Source: Leptospira koniambonensis (lineage in GTDB: Bacteria; Spirochaetota; Leptospiria; Leptospirales; Leptospiraceae). From it: a DNA stretch of 64,000 bases. The DNA is taken from contig NZ_RQFY01000007.1 in assembly GCF_004769555.1 (NCBI RefSeq), positions 299,961-363,960 of the forward strand, given 5' to 3'. Numbering within the stretch: the stretch's first letter is position 1; every line of letters begins with the position of its first letter. Shown piece by piece: positions 9,513 to 18,753 of the stretch. The notes under the pieces are model-generated. The model did not search any database. It was given only the letters and a program-made list of their open reading frames with translations, and was not told where the DNA came from. The translations under genes and the position numbers were made by a program.

Positions 9513-10646
9513 TTATTCTGCTATTTTTTTAGGGACCGACTCGCTGATCCGAGTGGTAACTTCATAATTGATCGTATAAGTCCAGTTTGCATGTTCATCT
9601 GCAGAAATTTCTTCTTCTTTATCTTTGCCTAAAATAGTAACCACATCTCCGATCTCAGCATCATGAATATGTGTGATATCCAACATTGTCATGTTCATAC
9701 AGATCCTTCCCAGGATCTTTGCTCTTTTTCCTTTTACGAGCATAACCCCATTATTGGAAAGTTTACGATCCAGGCCTTCGTAATAACCAACAGGCACTAC
9801 TGCGATCCTTGTAGGAGCACTTGTTTGGTAGGTAGAACCATAACCTACAAAACTATCTTCTGGAACAGTTTTGATATGAACAATTCGGGTCTTCCAAGAA
9901 AGAACTGGAGAAAGATTAAAATCTTTTTTGCCGCTTAAATGTAATGAAAGTCGAGTCTGCAAACTCGGCCATAGACCATAGAGAGAAATTCCTACTCGAA
10001 CTAGGTCATAATGAGCTTCCGGAAACAACATGGTAGAAGCAGAGGCACATGCATGTTTCACTAAATTTTTGAATCCGTATTTTTCTGCGAGAAGGATCGC
10101 TTCTGAAAAAGACTTCATCTGTTCTTTGGAATATTTCTGCTCTAGTACATCCTCTGTACTTGCGAAATGGGTAGCGATCCCATCTAATCTCAAACCTTCG
10201 GACTTGATCTCAGAAAATGTTCTTTCTAAGTCTGCGCCGAAAAATCCAAGACGAGCCATTCCGGTATCCACCTTCAAATGGATCTGAGGAGAAGGTTTAC
10301 AATTTGTTAAAATTCTTACTTCTTCCGTGCGAGATACAATGATCCAAAAATTCGAATCTGAAACTTCAGCGGTCCTATCTGCAAGGCCTGGAACTTCCCC
10401 CATGATTAAGATCTTAAACTCAGGATACTTCCCACGCAGAAGTTTTGCTTCTTCCAACGAATTGACCCCGAAAAGATCTGCACCTGCTTTATGAGCAAGC
10501 TCCGCAGTTTCTAAAAGTCCATGACCGTATGCGTTTGATTTAATAACTGCGGTGAGTAAGGTTTTAGGGGAGAGAAGTGCGCGAAAATTTTTCAGGTTCG
10601 CTGAGATCGCTGCTCTGGAAAGTTCTATCCAAGTTCTGTCTTTCAT
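9513..10646 (-). CDS. alr: Alanine racemase
   Basis: PLP enzyme converting L- to D-alanine for peptidoglycan. The PLP-binding lysine is K36 in AVIKSNAYGHG. The C-terminal beta domain has the GYGSTY segment, whose tyrosine is the second catalytic base, and the late block RICMNMTMLD. Its length of 377 aa matches the family. It is the first gene of a probable minus-strand operon with an acyltransferase and two hypothetical genes. Confidence 0.95.
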   Translation of the reverse strand: MKDRTWIELSRAAISANLKNFRALLSPKTLLTAVIKSNAYGHGLLETAELAHKAGADLFGVNSLEEAKLLRGKYPEFKILIMGEVPGLADRTAEVSDSNFWIIVSRTEEVRILTNCKPSPQIHLKVDTGMARLGFFGADLERTFSEIKSEGLRLDGIATHFASTEDVLEQKYSKEQMKSFSEAILLAEKYGFKNLVKHACASASTMLFPEAHYDLVRVGISLYGLWPSLQTRLSLHLSGKKDFNLSPVLSWKTRIVHIKTVPEDSFVGYGSTYQTSAPTRIAVVPVGYYEGLDRKLSNNGVMLVKGKRAKILGRICMNMTMLDITHIHDAEIGDVVTILGKDKEEEISADEHANWTYTINYEVTTRISESVPKKIAE

Positions 10647-10809
10647 TCTTTGAAATTAGCGTAGGAACTCTAGTCATGAGCCCCTTTTACGGCTAGCCTG
10701 TCATTCGGATTTTTCCTTTCGACCGGAAGGAAAAAAGGGTTTCCCGAGTGAGGAAATACAAACAGACTGCCCGGGAAACGGCTAAACAAATCCTTAAGGA
10801 TTCCCCCGG

Positions 10810-11298
10810 ATGAAACAATATAAAGTAGTACAAACTTTCCCAGTTCCCCTCCAAGATCTACTCAGAGCTAGAGAAGATAGATACAAATATCTAGATCGAT
10901 TCCCAGAGTTGAAAAACGTGGAATTATTGGAGGAAAGAAAAGAGGGAAACAAAGTTTACCAAAAAAGAAAGGTAAAGTTAGCCGAATCCCTGCCAAAGGT
11001 GCTTGCTACACTTCTTTCGGATCCTTCTCTTTTAGAAGATTCCGTTTTCGATATCTCCACAAACACCCATGAGTTTACGATTGCACCTCCTGGAAACGAT
11101 TCAATTGTCACCATCAAGGGTTTTTCCGTATACAAGGAGCTAAGCCCGCTTGAGTCAGAGAGAAGTTACGAAGTAAAAGTAAGCTCAGGAGTATTCCTAA
11201 TGGGCTCTGTGATCGAAACAGTCATCGAAGAGATCCATAGACATTCTTTAGAGAAGGACAAGAACTCCATCTCCGAGTTCCTGAAAAAGGGAGATTGA
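10810..11298 (+). CDS. Hypothetical protein, DUF2505/START-like
   Basis: A 162-aa cytoplasmic protein whose pattern of a basic N-terminal 'F..P...L..AR..RYKYLD' segment followed by alternating strands and a long C-terminal helix resembles the DUF2505/START-like lipid-binding fold. This is a judgement from pattern, not a search. It is a single-gene unit, divergent from alr across 163 bp. The upstream AAGGATTCCCCCGG is a weak ribosome binding site. Confidence 0.55.
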   Translation: MKQYKVVQTFPVPLQDLLRAREDRYKYLDRFPELKNVELLEERKEGNKVYQKRKVKLAESLPKVLATLLSDPSLLEDSVFDISTNTHEFTIAPPGNDSIVTIKGFSVYKELSPLESERSYEVKVSSGVFLMGSVIETVIEEIHRHSLEKDKNSISEFLKKGD

Positions 11299-11354
11299 AC
11301 GAATTTTTAGGTTCACGCAAAGCCGCAAAGGTTAGAAGATTTTTGTAGAAGTGC

Positions 11355-11765
11355 CTACAAATCTAGATCCAATTTGCTCGGTAGTCCAGGCTTTGCTAGT
11401 AAAAGTTCTTCTCCCAAATTGAAGACTCCCCAAGCAGGCTTGGATTCTTGTATCGCTGGCAGTATTTCTGAGAATCTATCATCGGAGAGGATGGTTTCGT
11501 AGTCAGGATCTTCTTCTTCCAATTGTAATATACTCCAACCTAAAGAATCTAATTCCTCTAGGAGTGTGGTACTTACGCCACAGTCTCCGCAAGACTTAGG
11601 AGTTAAGATTAGTACGATTCCTTTTTTTTCATTCTTCTCTGCGCTCGAGATCGCTTCCTGTTTGGAATGAAAAACAAAAGAAGAAGTTTTCAAGAAGGTA
11701 AACTTCTCTTTGTTAATGTAAATCAGCGTACCTAAAATAACCCAAAAAACCCCGAAAAAGCTCAA
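11355..11765 (-). CDS. Membrane-anchored thioredoxin-like protein
   Basis: A short protein with an N-terminal TM segment and a thioredoxin-like core carrying a CxxC motif as C59-G-D-C62 (in SCGDCG), followed by the expected helix and a strand. It could be a thiol-disulfide oxidoreductase. The first allowed start is TTG 11765, but the frame stays open upstream through a better membrane helix. AAGGAG lies just before three ATC codons near 11800, so the true start may be upstream at a non-standard codon. Confidence 0.55.
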   Translation of the reverse strand: MSFFGVFWVILGTLIYINKEKFTFLKTSSFVFHSKQEAISSAEKNEKKGIVLILTPKSCGDCGVSTTLLEELDSLGWSILQLEEEDPDYETILSDDRFSEILPAIQESKPAWGVFNLGEELLLAKPGLPSKLDLDL

Positions 11766-11923
11766 AAGGACCCATTTTTGAATTCGTGTATTTTTGATGA
11801 TGATGCTCCTTGTGTGATTTCTTCACTCTTACTGTCAGAAAATTCTGATCTTATATCTTTCTAGGATCTTCCGATCTTAGAAAAAGCTGCACAGAAAAAA
11901 TAAATATAAATTTACGTAGAGAG

Positions 11924-11995
11924 TTGACAAAAAAACATAGTCATACGCATGCTCGGTTACTAAACCAAAACCGGTTCGGAGGTGTCAGGCAGTAG
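11924..11995 (+). promoter_or_regulatory. Candidate promoter and leader of speD
   Basis: A perfect -35 hexamer TTGACA is at 11924-11929, in an A-rich stretch; the matching -10 is weak. A GGAGGTG ribosome binding site lies at 11978-11984, 11 nt before the speD ATG. Confidence 0.35.
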
Positions 11996-12382
11996 ATGAA
12001 CGCATTGGGAAAGCACGTAATTGCAGAATTTTATGAGTGTGATTACGAGACCATCAACAATCACGAATTGGTAGAAGATATCATGTTGAAGGCAGTCGAC
12101 CTCTCCGGCGCCACCACAGTTAAATCTGTTTTTCACAGATTTAGTCCGTTTGGTGTGAGCGGTGTGGTTGTCGTGAGCGAATCCCATTTCGCCATACATA
12201 CCTGGCCAGAATACGGTTATTGCGCTATCGACGTCTTCACTTGCGGAGACTTGATCGATAATCAGGCAGCTCTGGAATATCTCAAGGAACGCTTCGGCTC
12301 AAAAAGCATCTCCGTAGTGGAAATGAAGCGCGGTTTGTTGAAACTTGGCGTAGACCTACCTCACAAACCAGTTGGGAAATAA
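11996..12382 (+). CDS. speD: S-adenosylmethionine decarboxylase proenzyme
   Basis: Makes decarboxylated AdoMet, the aminopropyl donor for spermidine. The class 1 bacterial proenzyme is autocleaved at the Glu-Ser bond of SESH to create a pyruvoyl group on Ser63. H64 and the downstream HTWPEYGY and DVFTCGD blocks fit the family. The size of 128 aa is normal. It heads a block with a SET/SpeD-like fusion and speE, separated from the next gene by 114 bp with two small hairpins. Confidence 0.93.
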   Translation: MNALGKHVIAEFYECDYETINNHELVEDIMLKAVDLSGATTVKSVFHRFSPFGVSGVVVVSESHFAIHTWPEYGYCAIDVFTCGDLIDNQAALEYLKERFGSKSISVVEMKRGLLKLGVDLPHKPVGK

Positions 12383-12392
12383 GTATCTTCTC

Positions 12393-12448
12393 TCCGGCAG
12401 AGCCGGAAACACCCTAATTGATAAAGACGAGTTCCCCTCTCCGGGAGG
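12393..12448 (+). other. Hairpins in the speD downstream gap
   Basis: TCCGGC-AGA-GCCGGA (12393-12407) is a 6-bp stem with a 3-nt loop. A second GC-rich structure with CCTC/GAGG arms follows at 12436-12448. Neither is followed by a T run, so processing or partial attenuation between speD and the next gene is possible. Function is not shown. Confidence 0.35.
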
Positions 12449-12496
12449 AAAGGGCGACTACACTTATTTTCAAACTTTAAGGAGAGGTATCAGAGT

Positions 12497-13363
12497 ATGA
12501 GCCTAAAGATCCAAGACCAACTTAAAATAGTTAATCGTTTTTCTTATCTAAGAAACAGTATCGAAATCGCGACAACCGATAAGGGCGAAGCTTTCCTTTT
12601 TACTAAGGAAACTATCTCTGCCGGAGAAGTTGTCGCAGTTTGGGGAGGAAAAGCAGTTCATAAGAATGAGCTCGCTGGACTTTCCGGACTTTCTTCTCCT
12701 CATAGAGTCCATAAGGATTTCTATCTGGTTTCTCCTTTGCATGATGACGGAATTGATTCCGTTCATTATATCCGCCAATCTGCGGATGCAAACTGCGGTT
12801 TTCAGGGAGATATTACTCTGGTTGCACTTCGTGATATCGAAGCTGGCCAAGAGATCACTTATCATCCTGCGATGAAAAATCCTGAACTCGCATGGGCTCG
12901 CAATGAAGAGGCTGAAATTGTCCGTAAACGTTTCAATGGAAGTTTCCCTACTTATATCCAGTCCAAGATCGAATCTGATCCTGAATTGAAAGTATATGAA
13001 CCTTTCAAAGACGGAGCTTGGGGACTTCTAACCTCTATCGACTTGGAAAACTGCGATGCAGCTCTTATCCGTGATGCAGATGCAATTAAACAATACGTTG
13101 TAGAACTTTGTGATTTGATCGAAATGAAACGTTTCGGTGAAACCCAAGTAGTTTACTTCGGAGAAGACGATCGTGTAGCTGGATATTCCATGGTGCAGTT
13201 GATCGAGACTTCTTGTATCTCTGCTCACTTCGCAAACGATACCAATACTTCTTATATCGATATCTTTTCTTGTAAAGGATACGATCCTAAAGTTGCGGCT
13301 GAGTTTACTCGCAAATTTTTCAAAGGCGCTGCTATGCGTCTTACAGTAACAAACCGCTTCTAA
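12497..13363 (+). CDS. SET-domain protein fused to a SpeD-like domain
   Basis: A 288-aa two-domain protein. Residues about 17-125 look like a SET methyltransferase domain: a start strand with AT.KGEA.F, the SADANCGF segment in place of the usual NHSC..N, and AGQEITYHP in place of GEELTYDY. Residues about 170-285 align with AdoMet decarboxylase, with ISAHFANDTNTSYIDIFSC matching SpeD's ESHF...AIDVFTC. In this alignment the pyruvoyl-forming Ser is Ala243, so normal self-processing is not expected. It sits between speD and speE, 9 bp before speE, with a good AAGGAGAGG site upstream. It could regulate SpeD or methylate a partner; both are inference. Confidence 0.7.
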   Translation: MSLKIQDQLKIVNRFSYLRNSIEIATTDKGEAFLFTKETISAGEVVAVWGGKAVHKNELAGLSGLSSPHRVHKDFYLVSPLHDDGIDSVHYIRQSADANCGFQGDITLVALRDIEAGQEITYHPAMKNPELAWARNEEAEIVRKRFNGSFPTYIQSKIESDPELKVYEPFKDGAWGLLTSIDLENCDAALIRDADAIKQYVVELCDLIEMKRFGETQVVYFGEDDRVAGYSMVQLIETSCISAHFANDTNTSYIDIFSCKGYDPKVAAEFTRKFFKGAAMRLTVTNRF

Positions 13364-13372
13364 GAGGTCATA

Positions 13373-14215
13373 TTGGAACTTTGGCTGGACGAGACCCTCG
13401 AGTTACCTAACGGAAGGGCTCTCAAGATTAGAGTGAAGGAGTTCTTACATTCTCGTAAGACTCCTTTCCAAAAAATAGACGTATTCGAATCTCAAAGTTT
13501 CGGCAGAATGTTCACTCTAGACGGAGTGGTCATGATGACCGAGGCAGATGAGTTCGCTTATCATGAAATGATCGCTCACGTTCCTATGATGAGCCATCCG
13601 AATCCTGAAAAGGTTTTAGTGATCGGTGGTGGGGACGGAGGAACCGTTCGTGAGATCCTGAAACACCCTTCCGTAAAAGAAGTACATCTTTGCGAGATAG
13701 ACAAGGGAGTTGTAGACGTTTGTTACGAGTATTTCCCTGAGATCGCAAATGCGATGAAAGACCCAAGGGTCAAACATGCATACGAAGACGGAGCAAAATA
13801 CGTTCAGGATTATAAAGAATATTTCGACGTGATCTGCGTTGACTCTTCTGATCCTGTTGGCCCTGCAGAAGTTTTATTCAAAAGACCTTTCTATGAGACA
13901 ATGGCTGCTTCCTTGAAACAAGGTGGGATCTGTACAACTCAGGCAGAAAGTTTTTACTATCACGGAAAAGTAATTAAGGAATTATTCCAATTCATTCCTG
14001 AGGTATTCAATCACTGCGGATATTATTTTACAGTGGTTCCTACTTATCCTTCTGGAATTATAGGGTTCACTTACTGCTCTAAAGGACCAGATCCTTATAA
14101 AGTAGAGCCGGATCCTAAAAGAGTTCCGAAAGGATTAAAATATTACTCTGCCGAGATCCATAAGGCTGCGTTTACTCTTCCTCCTTTTGCGCAAGAGTAC
14201 ATCGTAAGAAAATAA
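13373..14215 (+). CDS. speE: Spermidine synthase
   Basis: Aminopropyltransferase joining decarboxylated AdoMet and putrescine. It shows the VLVIGGGDGGTVREIL nucleotide-binding motif, the CEID segment, and DVICVDSSDPVGPAE with the catalytic Asp region. The length of 280 aa is typical. The start is TTG 13373, preceded by AAGAGGTC, and pyrF begins within the stop codon (TAATG). It follows the SET/SpeD-like gene by 9 bp. Confidence 0.94.
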   Translation: MELWLDETLELPNGRALKIRVKEFLHSRKTPFQKIDVFESQSFGRMFTLDGVVMMTEADEFAYHEMIAHVPMMSHPNPEKVLVIGGGDGGTVREILKHPSVKEVHLCEIDKGVVDVCYEYFPEIANAMKDPRVKHAYEDGAKYVQDYKEYFDVICVDSSDPVGPAEVLFKRPFYETMAASLKQGGICTTQAESFYYHGKVIKELFQFIPEVFNHCGYYFTVVPTYPSGIIGFTYCSKGPDPYKVEPDPKRVPKGLKYYSAEIHKAAFTLPPFAQEYIVRK

Positions 14216-15024
14216 TGGATTTCTATTCCAAATTCGTAAAAAGAAGGGAGAAGTTAAACTCCCTTCTTTGCGTTGGAATCGATCCTGATATCACCAAACT
14301 TCCTCCTTCCTTAGAAAAGTTTCCAGACAAGCTATACGTATTCTCCAAAGAGATTGTAGACGCTACCGCAGAATATGCAGTCGCTTATAAGCCTAATATT
14401 GCATTCTTCGAAGCATTTGGTTCCAAAGGAATTGAACAGTTCGAAAAACTGATCTCTCATATCAAAACAAATCATCCTGAGATCCCGATCGTTGCAGATG
14501 CAAAACGCGGAGACTTAGATAATACTGCAAGACAGTATGCTAAGTTTTTCTTTAAAGAATTAGGAGTGGATTCACTTACTCTTTCTCCATATATGGGATC
14601 GGATACTATTAAGCCGTTTATAGAAGATGATTCCAGAATGGTGTTCCTACTTTGTCTGACCTCGAACCCTGATTCCGCGGAACTCCAACAGAAAACATTC
14701 TCCGAAACAGGTAGGACCTTATACAGAGAAGTTGCGGCTCTGAGCGAAAAATTCCCGGCTAAAAATGTGGGTCTTGTAGTAGGAGCCACTCATCCAAAAG
14801 AATTATTAGAAATTCGTAAAGCTCATCCGGATCGAATCTTTCTGATCCCTGGTTATGGAGCACAAGGAGCTTCTTTAGAAGAAGTGATTTCCGTTTGTGG
14901 AAAAAATTCCTTGGTCAATTCTTCCAGAAGTATTATATTTTCTTCCTCCGGTACTGATTTTGCGGAAAAAGCAGGAAAAGCAGCAGCTTCCATTACGGAG
15001 CAAATGAGAAAGCTGCTGGCTTAA
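14215..15024 (+). CDS. pyrF: Orotidine 5'-phosphate decarboxylase
   Basis: Last step of UMP synthesis. The catalytic DAKRGD motif is present within PIVADAKRGDLDNTA, together with the CVGIDPD N-terminal strand and the LIPGYGAQGA phosphate-binding loop. This is the longer PyrF subfamily (269 aa). It shares one base with the stop of speE, so the two are translationally coupled. Confidence 0.93.
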   Translation: MDFYSKFVKRREKLNSLLCVGIDPDITKLPPSLEKFPDKLYVFSKEIVDATAEYAVAYKPNIAFFEAFGSKGIEQFEKLISHIKTNHPEIPIVADAKRGDLDNTARQYAKFFFKELGVDSLTLSPYMGSDTIKPFIEDDSRMVFLLCLTSNPDSAELQQKTFSETGRTLYREVAALSEKFPAKNVGLVVGATHPKELLEIRKAHPDRIFLIPGYGAQGASLEEVISVCGKNSLVNSSRSIIFSSSGTDFAEKAGKAAASITEQMRKLLA

Positions 15025-15028
15025 GTTC

Positions 15029-15721
15029 CTATCGGAAAGCGAATGCTTCCAATTTATCCGATCTTGCGCTGTCCCTCGGAGATTCTTCTTTAGATTCGAT
15101 CGTTCCCAGATAAGAACCTATGCCGAACCAAGCGCTATAATCTTGGTAGGCTAGATCCGTTCCGGAAATATATCTATGAATATTAGAAGCTTCCGCCTCT
15201 AAAAATAAAAACGCTCTTTCGAAATTAGTTCTCAAGCCCAATCTTCCAAAACTGCGATAGGATTTAGCATCCGAACTTCCTATCCCTACACCGATCGAAA
15301 CATAAGGATCCAATGTTTTACCAGGACGGAAATGGAATGTGGGTCCTATGTCTAAGAAGTTCATCTTAACGAATTCACCCTTATCCGTTGCCTTGCCAAA
15401 GTTGAGATATTGAAAATAAGGAATGGGCTGCCCCTCCGAAAAGATCAAAGCGATATTTTTGTTCCACTCTTCCATTTTCTTGATGGAATAGTTCGCGTTT
15501 GTAGCTCCTAATTCCAAACCGAAATAACTTGGATTATATTCCGCAGAAATTCGATATGCGGAACTAGTTCCATAATCGAAATTTTCGTTTCGGACTTCTC
15601 CTCTTCCCGCTCCTAACTTCAGTACCCAAGATGTATTTTGACTTACATCTTTAGAAGTGTCCTTTGCCATGATCTGCATTGTAGGAATACAGATCGCAAT
15701 TCCTAAAAGTAAACGTTTCAT
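15029..15721 (-). CDS. Outer-membrane beta-barrel protein (paralogue of the gene at 17271)
   Basis: A 230-aa protein with a signal peptide (cleavage after about residue 19, IMA-K). The body is rich in alternating aromatic and small residues and has the sequence DLGPTFHFRPG...DPY, as in small opacity-type barrels. The same block (DLGPTLHFRPG...DPYIGAGFGI) occurs in the protein at 17271-18065, so the two are paralogues. Convergent with pyrF with 4 bp between stops. Confidence 0.7.
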   Translation of the reverse strand: MKRLLLGIAICIPTMQIMAKDTSKDVSQNTSWVLKLGAGRGEVRNENFDYGTSSAYRISAEYNPSYFGLELGATNANYSIKKMEEWNKNIALIFSEGQPIPYFQYLNFGKATDKGEFVKMNFLDIGPTFHFRPGKTLDPYVSIGVGIGSSDAKSYRSFGRLGLRTNFERAFLFLEAEASNIHRYISGTDLAYQDYSAWFGIGSYLGTIESKEESPRDSARSDKLEAFAFR

Positions 15722-15904
15722 TTGATCGTCACCGCCTAATATATATTAAACGGATATGATCCTTTTGGATTACTGATCAGTTCCCTGGGAAAAATTATTT
15801 ATATAGCCGGAATTACTTATTGTGAATTCATATTATACGAGAAGTAGACCGACTATATGCGGATAACGGTTCCTTCTTGTTTGGAAAATTCTAAAGAATA
15901 AGAA

Positions 15905-17161
15905 TTAAAAATTTTTTTGATCGGTTTGCAAATCTCTTAGTCCCTTACGGATCAAATAGGGGAGTAAAAGGATCAAAAAGATAGAAGAAGAAATTAAGAT
16001 CAAAGCAATGACGGAAACTATTGAATGGATCATCTTGCTATAGGATTCATACGGATAACCTATTTCATAGATCCTTTCATCTGAATTGAATGTATACCAG
16101 ATAATATATACGGGCTTGTTTTCCGGAAGAGAAAGTGTTCTGTACATTCTTTTAGAAATAGGCTCTAACTCGTTCCCATCTGAAGAATTGGGACGAGAAG
16201 TATTACTTTGATCTGAACTGGATATTAGATATAATACATCTTTAGGAAGAATATGATCTTTGCCTAATTTCAGATTTTCTCTTAGGTTCTCTATTTCTGC
16301 TCTTCTTGTTTCATCGTAATGACTTTCGATCAGCACAAAACTAATCCGAGCAACCACACAAAGAAGGATCAACACAGTTGCTAATGAAACTCCCAGTATC
16401 TTGATCATAAAAGAAGAAGGTTCCGGAAAATAGTTCAAATACAGAACTGTATATAAGAATAGCTGCAAGCTTGTTACTGAAGTTAGTATGAGTTGAAAAT
16501 TAGAAAAAGATAGATAACCCCATCCGTAAAAAGTATAAGTGAGAGAGAATAGTGCATGAAGTAAGATTGCCAATCCGAAGTTACGGGACATCCTTAGCTC
16601 TCTTTTTTTCTCTGTTCTTAGGTCTGGATCTAGCTCAAGGGTTAGTTCTTTTCTTATATTGATATTTTGCCTGAGTATAACGATCAAGATCCAAATAAAT
16701 GTTAGAAAATGAATGGAGCCCATAGGAGCCGTAGATGCCGGTTCCTGAAATTCGAACATTTGAATACTAAAATTAAAAGAGACTTCAGAGTTAATATTCT
16801 TTAATACATAGAATAGAAACCCGAACATTCCTGCGGAGAATAGAGTTAGTAATGTAATTTTAGATTCTTTTTTACGATCTATTCCAAAAAAAGAATATAT
16901 AAAATATAAAAGCACCAGATTCGAAAAAGAAGTATATAGCGCGATCAGGAAACAAGCAGGTTTAGATAGAGAAGGTAGGAATATAGAAGTCCTGATTAGA
17001 AATCCGAAATTCAAAAATAGTACAAACGACAAGTAAGATATCAGGATCCAAGCATGTTTCGTTTTGCTTTTTAATTTGAGTAAAGAAGCAATTAAGAAAA
17101 CGGTAAAAATGGTCCCTGAAATATAACCGATAGAATGGTAGGAAAACTGGAAGATGTCCAT
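15905..17161 (-). CDS. Multi-pass membrane sensor-like protein without output domain
   Basis: A 418-aa protein with about seven N-terminal TM helices (1-250), then a TM helix (about 255-275), a periplasmic loop of about 110 residues, and a final TM helix (about 380-405). It ends 15 residues later with no kinase, cyclase or HAMP domain. The layout resembles the input half of the 7TM sensor proteins common in spirochaetes. It lies between two paralogous barrel genes on the same strand. Confidence 0.6.
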   Translation of the reverse strand: MDIFQFSYHSIGYISGTIFTVFLIASLLKLKSKTKHAWILISYLSFVLFLNFGFLIRTSIFLPSLSKPACFLIALYTSFSNLVLLYFIYSFFGIDRKKESKITLLTLFSAGMFGFLFYVLKNINSEVSFNFSIQMFEFQEPASTAPMGSIHFLTFIWILIVILRQNINIRKELTLELDPDLRTEKKRELRMSRNFGLAILLHALFSLTYTFYGWGYLSFSNFQLILTSVTSLQLFLYTVLYLNYFPEPSSFMIKILGVSLATVLILLCVVARISFVLIESHYDETRRAEIENLRENLKLGKDHILPKDVLYLISSSDQSNTSRPNSSDGNELEPISKRMYRTLSLPENKPVYIIWYTFNSDERIYEIGYPYESYSKMIHSIVSVIALILISSSIFLILLLPYLIRKGLRDLQTDQKNF

Positions 17162-17270
17162 ACGAAGCAGGCTAATACCGCTTGCTTCGATTGTTTTTAG
17201 GACTTTGCCCAGGTAAAACGAAAAATTACGTTATTTCTCCATAAAAAATAAGAAGGGTTCTAAATTGATC

Positions 17271-18065
17271 TTAACGATTCTCTTCAGTAGGTTTATCTTC
17301 TTCCGGTTTAGAAGGAGTAATTTCTTCTTTTTTGGTCTCTTCCTGTTTAGGCTCTTCTTCTTTCTGTTTTATTATAGAAGTTTCCTTATTGTCGGAAGAG
17401 GAAGCAGACCCGAAATAATAGCCGAATCCGAAAATCCCGGAACCTTCTCCATATATGTACGTTTCACCTTGGAATTTGCGATTGATAGAAGCGCCTTCCA
17501 ATTCGAAAAATAAAAAGCTACGTTCGAAATTCATTCTGACACCCAGTTTAGCATATGCTCTTAATGTGGATTGTTTTGCGCCTATGTCTGCGATACCAAA
17601 TCCTGCTCCGATGTATGGATCAAGTTTAGATCCAGGACGGAAATGAAGTGTAGGTCCTAAATCTAAAAATGTTTTTGAAAATGCAACCTTATCGATTGCT
17701 GAGGCCGCTGCAAAATAATAACCAAAGTTTTCGAAAGATGGAGCAGAAAGTATCATTGCAGAAGCTATTTCACTAGAGCGGTCTTTTGGGATAAAATATC
17801 CGCTTCTATTCACTCCGACTTCGAAACCTAAGTTTTTGGGATTGTATTCGAAACTTTCTCTAATAGTTTCTGATCTACCAGAAAGGCCATATTGGTATTC
17901 TGCCTGTCCTGCTCCGACGCTTATCTTTGCTGTAAAGGGGGAAATTTGTGTCCCTTCTCCAATTAGGGTAAAAGGTTCTGCAAATAAAGTAGAAGGAAGG
18001 AGGGAAAATATACAGATTACAAATTGGGATATTGTTCTTCTCAAGGTTAGGCGCTCTTTTGTCAA
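17271..18065 (-). CDS. Outer-membrane beta-barrel protein with acidic C-terminal tail
   Basis: A 264-aa protein with a signal peptide (about 1-30, cut near LFA-E) and a barrel region sharing the DLGPTLHFRPG...DPY block with the protein at 15029. The last 40 residues are almost only Glu, Lys, Pro and Thr, which the paralogue lacks. It is divergent from the DedA-like gene at 18158. Confidence 0.68.
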   Translation of the reverse strand: MTKERLTLRRTISQFVICIFSLLPSTLFAEPFTLIGEGTQISPFTAKISVGAGQAEYQYGLSGRSETIRESFEYNPKNLGFEVGVNRSGYFIPKDRSSEIASAMILSAPSFENFGYYFAAASAIDKVAFSKTFLDLGPTLHFRPGSKLDPYIGAGFGIADIGAKQSTLRAYAKLGVRMNFERSFLFFELEGASINRKFQGETYIYGEGSGIFGFGYYFGSASSSDNKETSIIKQKEEEPKQEETKKEEITPSKPEEDKPTEENR

Positions 18066-18157
18066 TATAGTCTTACTTTACATATCCGATCTAAGCCATG
18101 AATGGGTCATTTGAAATCGGATTTACACTGAAAAAAATCTAAGGCTGGAGACTACAG

Positions 18158-18601
18158 TTGGAATATTCAAAATTTTTGTCGGAACTCCTACAAGCATATA
18201 CTGGCCCTGGGTTGACCCTGATTTCTTTCGCGGCCGCCACCTTACTTCCATTCAGTTCCGAGGCGGCACTTATGGGAGCGATCTGGTCCGGACTTTCTCC
18301 AAGAGAGGCAGTGTTCTGGGCTTCGATAGGCAATTGCGCAGCCTGTGCTTTTAATTATTCTTTAGGTTATTGGTTTGGGAAAAAGATAGAAGCAAGGATC
18401 TCTGAATCTAAAACTTATTCTGGCTGGGCAGAAAGAATGTCCAGATGGGGATACTGGGTTTTAGGATTTTCTTTTCTTCCATTTATAGGAGATCCAATCA
18501 CAGTTCTCTCCGGATTTTTCCGTCAGAAGTTTTGGATCTTTGCTTTGATAGTATTCTCTCTCAGGATCTTAAGATATCTTGCGCTTGCTTACGGATTCTA
18601 A
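18158..18601 (+). CDS. DedA/YqaA-family membrane protein
   Basis: A 147-aa integral membrane protein of the YqaA-type DedA/SNARE-associated family. The signature is the SSEAALMGAIWSGL loop followed by GNCAACAFNYSLGYWFG and FLPFIGDPITVLSGFFR. DedA relatives act in lipid flipping and membrane homeostasis. The start is TTG 18158 and ACTACAG before it is a weak site, so the start is uncertain. Confidence 0.8.
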   Translation: MEYSKFLSELLQAYTGPGLTLISFAAATLLPFSSEAALMGAIWSGLSPREAVFWASIGNCAACAFNYSLGYWFGKKIEARISESKTYSGWAERMSRWGYWVLGFSFLPFIGDPITVLSGFFRQKFWIFALIVFSLRILRYLALAYGF

Positions 18602-18753
18602 ATTTGTTTTTACTAAAAACCCGAAATCTCTTTTAATGGCCGAGCCTTGGAAAATTTTTTCCAAACCCTAAAGGTATTAACTAAGTCTATAAAAAAGCCT
18701 TCTTAAGACTTATCTTCAAGAGGGAACTCCAATAATACAAAAGCAGGAAGTTT

